Source: Phallusia fumigata (Eukaryota; Chordata; Ascidiacea; Phlebobranchia; Ascidiidae). From it: 21,151 nt of DNA. How positions within the stretch are numbered: position 1 is the stretch's first letter; each line of letters begins with the position of its first letter. The stretch lies in contig QXVZ01027941.1 of NCBI GenBank assembly GCA_008931825.1, positions 1-21,151 of the forward strand, given 5' to 3'. The notes beneath the pieces are model-generated. The model was not told the DNA's origin. It saw only the letters and a program-made list of their open reading frames with translations, and did not search any database. Made by a program: the position numbers and the translations under genes. This document shows, piece by piece, positions 1 through 10,000 of this stretch.

Positions 1-1568
1 AAACTTAGTCTGCAATGCCGTTAATAATTACGTACATTTACACAGAGTCAAACTCTTATTCAAATGGTATACAATCAGTACGTTTGACTTAAATATGCAA
101 CAAAGTTCATTTTTACTCTTATAAGACCACAATGCGTGAAGTGTGTGATTACCAGGGAGTCAAACTTTTACTACGCAGGGGCAGCTTTTTATTTGAATGC
201 CAACGTTTTAATTTCCTGTCATAATAAAGGCATGTAGATGTCACGGATTTAAAGCAATTTCAATAAACCTGTTGTAAGATATCGTGACAATGACATGTTG
301 GCCAGATTCTGCAGAAAATTCAAGAAAGGCAAAATGAGATATCTTCTTTAATCGTTCAAAGAAAGTTTGTTAGTCAGGGTGTACTGTGAGCAGACCCACC
401 CAAACTTTTCGGTACTGGTGGGCCACAAACTTTTTCTCAAAATTAAATACCAACCAAGTTCGTTTACAATGTTTTTTTAATGTGGCGTCACAAATCCTTC
501 AAATCTTTCGCAGTTGAAAAACAAAAAAGGCAAAATATCCGAGAAAAAGCCTGCTCGCAGGTTACTTAAAACAACCTCGAGGGCCGCGGTGTCGTGCAGC
601 CCTGACAAACTTCGCAAAAGTTTAACTCATGATTGTTGTTGAAGATTGTGGAGGTTCTAATCTGTTTTTTAACGATCAGACGAAAGTGCTAACTATGAGT
701 CAATTGGATCGCTGTTTTTAAAACATTGTAGTGTTGGATGTTTAATTCGCTCAACAATTTCACAGCAGCAAGCAAAAGTCTTACCCGATTTAAGTCGCGC
801 GGAGAAGTTCGGCTCCAAACATGAAGGGAAAACCGAACATGTGTGTTTCGCACATACGTCAATCATACATCAAAATGCATATTGCTCATGTTAAATTTTT
901 TCACAAATTTTTTACGCAAAACACACTAAACAAAATATAGCACCTATTAAACAGCAACAGGTTGGGCTAAAGGCCAGCCCACTATATTTTATAAGTCGGG
1001 AGTTTCTTAGCTTTCAATGCACTTATATCTTCCGAGTATTTTACTGCTTCAAACTTAAAATAAAAAGGAGAGTTATAGGAGTTACTTGCAAATGGATTAA
1101 AAGTTTTGCTTATATTCAAGATCTTTCTTCTTTCCAATAGCTTTAAACATGTGTGCAATCATAAAATTCATGAGATATATAGATTCAGAGACGTTTTGAA
1201 AGAAGCACATTGGTCTGTAATAGTTTTTTCAAAAGTGTGGATAGTAGTCTACTTCGTTGATTGCAACGTCACGAAGGTTAAGTTTTATTTGGAACGAATG
1301 TAGTTTTGATTCAATTGGTGAATTATAAATGTTTGCATACAGCTTTTCCCAGGACTTTGTCACGAAATTGTCTTACGATTCTCGTAGTTCACACGAACGC
1401 GCATTCACGTGTTAAACCTATTTATTGCAAGGTTTTGTTACGAAGTGTTCCTTTATCTTGCTCAAACATGATTGTGTTGTATTTTTAACACATGCAAACT
1501 GGCTTTGGTTGTCAGGTTTGGCTACTAGTTCTCGGGTCTGAAAATGTGGTCATGCACAATTTCACCAC

Positions 1569-1731
1569 TATAGGCGCCGGCAGAAAAATTTCCAAAAGGG
1601 GGCAAATTTTAAGACATACATACTTTATCATTCAGGAGATTTTTTTTGATAACATATGTAATTAAAAAAGTATATTTTTCGGAAATCCATGAGGGGGCAT
1701 TACGTGCCCCTTTTGCCCCTACGCGCCTATG
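1569..1731. mobile_element. Short hAT-like MITE with 8-bp target-site duplication
   Basis: The element begins TATAGGCGCCGG and ends CGCGCCTATG, so its ends are inverted copies of an ATAGGCGC core. The inner parts carry matching G-rich and C-rich runs (AAAAGGGGGCAAA near the left end, CCCCTTTTGCCCC near the right). It is flanked by TTCACCAC (1561-1568) and TTCACAAC (1732-1739), a 7 of 8 match. An 8-bp duplication is typical of hAT transposons. At 163 bp it has no coding capacity and would need a transposase in trans. The family name is inference. Confidence 0.55.
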
Positions 1732-2052
1732 TTCACAACATTTGTTTGTCTTTTTCTTGAAATTACAAAAACATTCAGGCCCATTTTTTAAATCTCCGCA
1801 GTCGTTTTACCCCCGAAAAGGTTTTGGGGTGTTTGCAATAATGATTGATTTGTAGACGCCTTGCTGGAGTCGTTACTTTCTTTCCACTAAAGTGTGCTTG
1901 TGATAACTTTTTTACAATTTTGCCACAGCTTTGCTACTCGTTTAAATCGTTGGTGGTCAGAAGAAAGCCGTGCTTAATCGCGCAGGTTTGAATCATCCAC
2001 AGAAAGCAGACCATATATTAATCCCTATCTGAGATTAACAGCAGGGGTGTTG

Positions 2053-2099
2053 ATTGTATTGACATCACATAGTTTTAACATTATAACTGTCAATACAAT
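2053..2099. repeat. 12-bp perfect inverted repeat with 23-nt spacer
   Basis: ATTGTATTGACA at 2053-2064 is the exact reverse complement of TGTCAATACAAT at 2088-2099. It could fold into a hairpin or be the remnant of a small inverted-repeat element. No target duplication was recognised. Nothing links it to the gene downstream. Confidence 0.5.
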
Positions 2100-3857
2100 A
2101 CAATACTAAAAATAAATGATTTTTAAAAAAGGAATAGTTTGCAGGTAAAACAGGCTCGGGGCGAACGTTGGTACAGAACGGTACCCAGCAAATTCGGAGT
2201 GGGATGGTGCGCCGTTCAACGACGAGGTTCGTGTTACGCACAACTTAATACGTACCGTACTGCACTGCCATCCTTGGAGGAGTGCGAAAAAGGCAAAAAA
2301 TGGCGTTAAAATATGTGCAATACTTTGCTATCTGTATAAATTTCTTTAGAACCAAAGACGAAGCACCAAGAAAAAATTGCAGTTAGCCGTTATGATTTTC
2401 AAGAAGATGATTTTGAGGGAAGATTTTTACGATTGATTTGTATGAGGTTTTATTACATCTTCAGAATTTAAGAAGTTTACACAAAAAATGATAAAAATAT
2501 GAACGTTCTGAGTCGCTTTATACTTTGATCTTCCACCTCCAGTAACGTACGCCCTTGCGATTCTAATAGACAACATAACATGTCTGTTACTCTGTTGCGT
2601 CACACTCTCTCCTCTCTAGTTTTTTTTTCATTTCAATGTGTGCCGAAGCGTGGAATTTTTATTTCACAAATGACTGTTCGTCCCGCAGGCCACGACATTG
2701 GTTTTTGCTTAATGATTGCGGGTAGCATTAGCGGCGTTTTAACCCGCAACCGTATGTTGCATGATTTGCCTGCTATCATATTTGGCAAAAAGGCTGGTAC
2801 AACTTTCGTGCCTTTTCGCTATTACATATTTGCTGTTATTTTTATCTGCAAAGTTGAAAATAATTTTGCAAATTTTTGCCTAATCCGACTCATGCGAAAA
2901 AACATTTTATCATGTTTCTCGTCTTGTGCATTAAATAACACGTTTGCGTTCTTGACTAAAATGTATACGTATGTTACCTGACCAACATATTTTAGTTAGT
3001 GATAAAGAAGAAAATGTGCGTTGTTTAAAACGATCACAAAATGTCAGGTAATACTTTGCAAAAGTTGTGCTTTTGCCAAACATGACAAATAAAGCATAGC
3101 TCGTCATTTGTTTGTGACATGGTAGTACTTTTTAGCCTGTGAAATTGTATGTATGTTACTAGGTTAACAAACTTGCAACTTGTTTATGAAGGATTTTATG
3201 TTGTTGTTTGTCACTGATAATGTTGAATATCAGACAAATAGATTTACTGACTGTTGTACCTGTTGTATTTTGTAACACAAGTTGTCTGATGTTTGTTATA
3301 TCCACAAGCTTACCTAAATTAATCAATTAGCATGATTTTTACATGTAAAAAGTCAGTGGACAACATATTTTACTTGATGCAGAATGGTAGTGTAAAGTCT
3401 GCATATTCAACAGAAGTTTAGGTGTTTTGACTTTTCATTGGACAGTTAAAGTACTTCTCATAAAGACCCAGCGACTCCTACTCAGAGTTGGCTTACTTTG
3501 TTTAGAAGGGCTTTGATGGTCGGTAACTGTTATTTTTTCAGACATAGTGAATGTATAAATCAATCAGTATGTGCAGCCACCCCACAAACAAGGATTTATA
3601 GCTTGTTAACTGTGGGAGAATTGTAACCGCTTTACTACAACATCCATATACATTTGCATGTGTAGTTTGTTTTACAAGATGTCTGATTCTCCAGACAATG
3701 ACTTAAATACATTGGCCTATTTGGGGGCTGCCTCTATATAATATATGTTGACTAAGTAATTGTGCATTTGGCTGGATTATGTATATATTGTATCATGTAT
3801 CCTGTTGTCCTGTATCCATATAATATTAAAGCTAACAAGTGTTTGTTGTCCTTGCAG

Positions 3858-3952
3858 GAATAAATTTGACAAAAAACTGTTATGCGCTAAGACTGGAATG
3901 GATAAATAATTGTGCAGTTTACAAAGACCTGTGGTTAGTTTTTTCTACAAGT
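3858..3952 (+). other. ARHGAP35: 5' untranslated part of exon 1, after a 3' splice site
   Basis: A good 3' splice site (tgtccttgcag) ends at 3857. From there to the ATG at 3953 is 95 nt. This frame stays open upstream, but p190 orthologues begin within a few residues of the conserved VVGLSGTE strand, so the stretch is probably untranslated. The acceptor can receive a non-coding upstream exon or, in a tunicate, a trans-spliced leader; the sequence alone does not decide. Confidence 0.5.
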
Positions 3953-4018
3953 ATGTCAAAGGAAAAGAGGAAATCTGTGTTCAATGTTGCTGTGGTCGGT
4001 CTTTCGGGAACAGAACAG
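3953..4018 (+). CDS. ARHGAP35: p190RhoGAP exon 1: start codon and first strand of the GTPase domain
   Basis: Encodes 22 residues, MSKEKRKS followed by [13 protein letters not shown], matching the p190 N-terminus ([11 protein letters not shown]). The ATG has A at position -3, and its distance to the conserved strand equals the family's within a few residues, which is why this start is chosen. Ends in phase 0 before gttggc, a weak donor. Reading through the donor gives VGINY and a stop. Confidence 0.85.
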
Positions 4019-7000
4019 GTTGGCATTAACTACTAAATAATGAAGTGCTGTGTTTGTTTTATTTACGCTTGTATATGTATTATATATCAGTGGTTCCGTT
4101 TGTTGATATGTTGTAATTATTTCCGTCTTTTTTTGGCTTACTTGCTTAAAATATTTCACCACATGTAACCAAATAGTTAATGGGTTTATTATAGGTCATT
4201 TGGTAACCAAATCTAAAATCAATTGCAGTGAGTTTTACCTTTCTAGAGCTGATAGGTTTAAAGCACTTTAACATGTATGGTGTAAAGTTAAAGCAAAATT
4301 GCAATCGATTTAATCCTGATTGCTGTTCACCCAATCTATAATGTCTTTACTTTATTGCAGTACAAGGGGAGCTGTGGTGTTGGGAAGTCTTGTCTGTGTA
4401 ACCGATTTGTTCGTGAACAAGCTGACAATTATTACTTGGACCATACTTCTGTATTAAGCCAGTCAGATTTTGGTGGGCGTGTGGTCAATAATGACCATTT
4501 CCTATACTGGGGTGAAGTGAACAAACAGGTATGTGTCAAGAAATAAAAAAATGGCCTTTTTTCAATAAAAGGCTGCCTACTTTGCGCAATGTTGTCAAGT
4601 TCAAAAAATTTAAATCCCTAGTTCGAGTGTTGCTCTGTTTCTAGTAAACTACTTTCACAAACACTTTATTTGCTACCTNAAAATAGGATTTATTAACCAG
4701 ACTTTACTTCCACTTATTGTTTGTTATACATTCTGTGCAATTGCAAAATAACTTAATAAACCTTTTGTTTTGTAGGCAAGAATGCTGCATCCAAAATTTT
4801 TAGGAAGCATGTAAATCGTTTAAAGGACAACTATCGATTGGAAGTACAGGGAAAATACCTCAGCTACTTGCCACGAGCTCTAAAAATTATCTTGCCTGAT
4901 GCTCCAGCAATTAGAAACACATGGAATGACACAGTCATTGCCATGTCAAGAAGTCCGAAGTTCGAGAGGTAGGCAAACAACCAATTAGTCATTAATCTGT
5001 GGTGTAGCTAGTGATTTATGCGTCGGGGTCAAAATTATTTTAATTCAAAAATAGAAGCGTGTATTTTGTTTTCTTTCATATATTAACAGTATAATAAAGA
5101 TATTAGTGCAACAAGTATATGCTGAACAAAATGTTTACTGGTAAAAAAATTGTATCCTTCCGACAAAAGCTTTTAATCTTGGCACTGCTTTGCTGCACGC
5201 ATGTCTTATGTTTACAACAGCATTGTAGCCACACAAAAGCATTACAATATTGCTTACTTTAATTTGAGCAGGCTCTTAGCTGGTAATATTATAGCTTGCC
5301 TTGGGGCAAATGTGGCCTCCTGCTTGGTGACTTTATACTACCATCGTTAGTTTATAAATATGACCCAGGGCAGACATATCACTAGGTCCAGACTGAAACT
5401 GCCATTTTTTTCCATGACTTTGACTGCATAATTATGATTCAATGACATGACTTGTAAACAAACTTACATGTCATAAGAGTGACATAATGTTAATTAAAAC
5501 TCCCAATGTGTTGAAGGCTGGGGCAATATCTGTTTTTGGCCTAAAAATGCTTGTGGTGCAGAAACGATCTCGTCAGGCTGTTAGTAATCACTTTCACATG
5601 ACATGTTTATTCAGCTATCATTGCCATAATCAGCTGTTATTGGAATTCATGTAATACATTAACCTATAAGTTTGATTTTACTGATAAGGCATGTGAAGTT
5701 CAGTTTTTAAATCCATGTTTTATTTTAATGCTTGTAAAAACCTACTTATATGACATGGTTTTGTATCCAAATCAAATCAACAGTTGTAAAGTAACACATA
5801 ACAGCTGAAAAAGTTACATGCAGACACACACATTGGTTGCATACAGAAAATGATAAGGCTTATCACAGGTGCACTTACCTTTTAAATTGTTTAGTCCTTA
5901 CATTGGCTTTTTATCCAAAAGACATTAAATGCATTCATTATGAGAAGATAACCATGTGTTGTATCTGCAGTTGGATTATATCCTCCGAAGAGCTTCACAT
6001 CCATGGAACAGGCTTGCCATGGTACGAAACTGATCACATGAAATCTCTAGAGGATCGCAGAATTCCGTTTGAGCTGCTTCACACCACAGAGGCAGAAAAG
6101 ATGTTTGACAATCATCGCAAGGAGTTGGAAGCAAAACAACACAGCTTAGAAATAAAAAAACAGTTCCGCGACCTTCTGGTGGAATCATCCCAGGTAACTG
6201 TTGTGAAAACATGGTATTCGCAAGTTGTGTTTTAATTGCAGCTATAGACATGTTACATGAACTAGTGGTCAAGTAAATTTGGTAGCAGCATTAATTCTGG
6301 GCTTGTTTGCTTTGCCAACAATAATACAATGCCTCTTGTCAACTTGTTTATGCTGCATCCCTAAAACATGCAAACATTGCAATATTTCTGCTTATATTGT
6401 TGTTCCATACAGGAACTATGATTCAGCTTTTGACATGTTGAAAAGGCAATATGTTTGCAATTACAACCAATTTACGAATGTTTGCTATTGTGAGTCATAA
6501 CAGATGTGATAAAAGTTGCATTTGCCCAATTTCTACATCATTAAATCTTTTTTAATTATTAAGGGCTAGTGGCAAACTACACTGTAAAAGTCATTTCTCG
6601 CCTTAGATTAACTGTCATGTGTTTTGAAAAAGTGTAAGGTGTTTGGAGTGCATGTGTCAATATCAGTGCACAAAGTAGATTCTGTTTGGCACTGCAGAAG
6701 GTCTGTGATTAATGCATGTACTGAAGCAAAGAACTAGTATACACTAGGACCGTATTTGAATATGTGTGCAGGTTTAGCTAATTATCATTGCTAACAAGCA
6801 ATAACACATGAATTTGTCTGGCGAAAATTCATGATGTCATTTTAATTTTTAACTGTTGCAGAGCATTTTGTTGCATAAAGTATAGTAGAGGTAAGTCGCT
6901 GTTGCAAGTTTCGTCACTTGATCCTTTTCAGTTTTATTTAGGTTTATTTTTTGTTTGCTTTTAATTTTGAGCCCTTTTTGTTTCAGTTTATGTTCTTTTT

Positions 7001-10000
7001 AGCATTTCTGTTAATGTTTAAGGGTGAAATTTTTGAAAACAGGTTTATTGATTTTACTCCTGTTTGAATAGTACAACAGCATATGTTTTACAATGGGGCG
7101 GAAATCGTGTTTTAAGGCACACATGTTTTCAATGGCATGAACAATATATACATTGTTTTGTTTTTAATTGGAAGTTTAGGACTTAATTCGAAGGTGAATA
7201 AAATGTCAATACATTTATGCTTGGGTCGGTATGAATGCAGAAATGTATTGAAAAAATACATTATCATTGCCAACGAGCAATAACACATTTGTTTTTTATG
7301 TGAATAAGTGATATAAATTTAATAAAAGGAAACGTGGCATTTTAAACAGTCATACTAATATAACGCAAAGTTATTGAATTTCATCCCTAACTGCAGTAGG
7401 TCAAACATATTATTTTTTCCAATATAGGTCACACCAGGCAGAGAATGGGGTGATGTTGTAAAATTCTTCAAGCAATACGAATTTTTAGTTGAAATAACTG
7501 AAACTGAGCTATCCTCAATATATGAGCAATTTCAGGTAGTGTATTAATATGTAAGGTGCTTCTTAATAAAACTTCACAAGGTTTTTACATTTGTAATTTT
7601 TTGTATTCTGTAAAGTTTTGGACTTACTGCAAAGCATGTTTTGTCTTTGACTTTAAAATATTTAGCTTTTTATTGGTGCAGTAATCAACTGCAAAATTTA
7701 ACACTTAGTTTGTGCTTTATATGCATAAAAATAAATTTTACCTTGTAAAAAATCACCATCTCAGAGAATCTATATCTATACATTAAAAAAAACTTGATAA
7801 GGTTATGAATTTGGAAGTAAAGGTTGTTATGCTGTATGCTGCCTGCGGTGCAACATGTAAAATTGGCTGTCAAATGTGATCTGGCTTAATGGACTCGACA
7901 AATTGTTTTGCCTTTATTTAAGGCTGAGATTATTGAGAAGGCAAAAGAAGATTTTCAGGAGCTTTTGTACGAAAAGTCGGAAATATTTGTTTCAACTGTC
8001 AATACGACAAGAGTAGGAATAAACGATGCTTTGAAAGAAGACCCAAGGTGATTAACATTTTTTTAATTGTCTTTGTAAAAAGCTTAATGCGAATTGGGAA
8101 ACATTATTTACTCATACCTAGTGATGGATTCTAGCCTGTAGTTTGCAATTGTGGATCAAAAAAATGATAACTGAAATTCCTTTTTTTGTTACAGCATCTG
8201 CCACCATTAATAAATAAATGAAAAATGTGTAAAATTATTATGCTATTGAAACAATAGTTGCATATTCTTTATGTCATAATATTTTTGTGCAAAATCCAGA
8301 TACATTAACATGGCAAAGCTACAAAAAGAAAGAGAAGAGATTCTGTCTCGCCACATCACTGAGGCACTCTACCCTCCATCAGACAACTGGGGATCAAGGT
8401 GTTTGGCAAAAGCACTCAGTGCCCAACGAGCTTTGAAACCATGCAAAAATACAGAGAATGATCTGTTTCCTCCTGCCCTCCGCTGGCAATTGAAGCCTGA
8501 CTCAAAGACCTTGAACATTGTCCTTTTGGGTTCTGATGGTCTGTCACAAGATCTTGCTAATGAGATAACAGTAAGTCCAAACATATATAAACACAAATCT
8601 GACATATGGTTCTCCAATATAATTGTGGCATGCTAAAAAGCATAAAATATGTGGACTCACATTTTTTTGTATTCAGCTTATTCTTTCAGAAGCAAATGTA
8701 ATACTTTGTCCTAATTTTCTTTGAGTGAGGGGGATAATACACTGATCTTATGCACAAAAAACAACATATAAAAGCTGTTGATTACAGTTTTTATTCTCCA
8801 AATATCAAAGCTTTTAAAGTCAAATAATCTTCCAGTTATTAGACTCCGTTTGATGATTTGTAAGACAAAATATCAACGATTTTTTAAAGTTACATTTTGT
8901 TCAGGTTGGGCCACTCTCTAATGAAGAGTACAAATTAGATGGTTGTGTTCATGATTTAAGTCTGAGACCAATTTCTGGTGATGTTACTCTTCCATCCAAC
9001 ACATTCCAAACCTTATCATTCTCCCCGCATGGATGCATCGCTGTTTATTCAACCTTAAAATCCCTGCGGTAAGTACACTGCTTGGGAAGAGATTATGAGT
9101 GCTTGCTGTGAAAGCTATTGTTTTTCTACCAAATTGTTCTGTGGCAACTGTTTATGCTTGGCACTGTTACAATATAAAAGCAATTTGTACTTTATGCAAA
9201 AAGACTACTAAACACGCTACTTAGCTACAACTAATTAAAACTTTTTTGCGTAGATTAAAACTGACAATTTGCCAAATAATGCCTATGTTTTGGGTCCACT
9301 ACAGATACATTGAGGAGAGCTTGGAAAAGATGATTGTTCCAAATCTTGAGTCAAACCACACACCACCATTTCAAGGCCTTCCAATATCAATTCTGCTTGC
9401 ATGCTATGCAGATAGTGATAAGCAGGTAAAACTTGTTTTTCTCAAGACCTAAAAAAAGTCAGTTAATGACACATTCAGTCATGTGTACTTCAGTCAGTAA
9501 CACCCTTCAGTCTGTAAGACAGTGTTTTATGGTGTTAAAATGTAATAAAGATTTTACTCAAATGTTGATTTTTGTTTCAAGAAAATCACCTTTTTGCTAT
9601 AACTTTGTCGGTTCTCCCAACGTTATCATTTTTCCAGGTCCATCTGTTAAGAGATGCAGGAGAGCGCCTTGCTTCCCGCATTGGATGTCCTTTTATCGAT
9701 GTGCTGGAACCCGAGTATGCATACAACCGTCGCTTTCATGACTCCCAAATAATCATGGCAATGCGCTCACTAATCGAGGGAATCAAGGAGAGAGCTGGAA
9801 GTGGAAGAAACAGCTTCGCCGACCTTGAACAGGCTGGAGGAGGTTTAGGACTAGATCCTGGCATGGATCCTCCCGATCTACATATTATTATGTGCACCCG
9901 CCAAGGTAATTATGGGTCCCCCTTTTTTGAAGGGGTTCCACATCATCTTCACTTTTTTTAACTTAGACAAATCATACACTACTTACATGAAACTTAAAAA

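Larger units (their letters stand above)
1..3857. other. Upstream region without convincing coding exons
   Basis: AT-rich, with several open frames below 135 codons, none with recognisable protein motifs or flanking splice signals that fit the p190 gene. It contains the MITE at 1569-1731 and the inverted repeat at 2053-2099, described separately. A somewhat more CpG-containing stretch lies at 575-850. A TATATAATATAT run lies at 3735-3746. The promoter of the p190 gene and any 5' non-coding exon should lie here or further left, but I cannot place them. Confidence 0.5.
6194..7427 (+). other. Intron 4, about 1.2 kb, with an internal 29-bp direct repeat
   Basis: AT-rich, no coding signal. Contains the two-copy repeat at 6781-6809 and 7260-7288. 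Acceptor is the T-rich tract ending aatatag. Confidence 0.8.

Noticed and set aside
2580..2981. 133-codon open frame upstream of the gene
   Set aside because: It has an ATG and two hydrophobic stretches, but no recognisable motif, no splice context and ordinary local base composition; likely a chance frame. A search against tunicate proteins would settle it.
5976..6272. 98-codon antisense frame
   Set aside because: It is the mirror of exon 4, whose sense-strand protein is clearly FF2.
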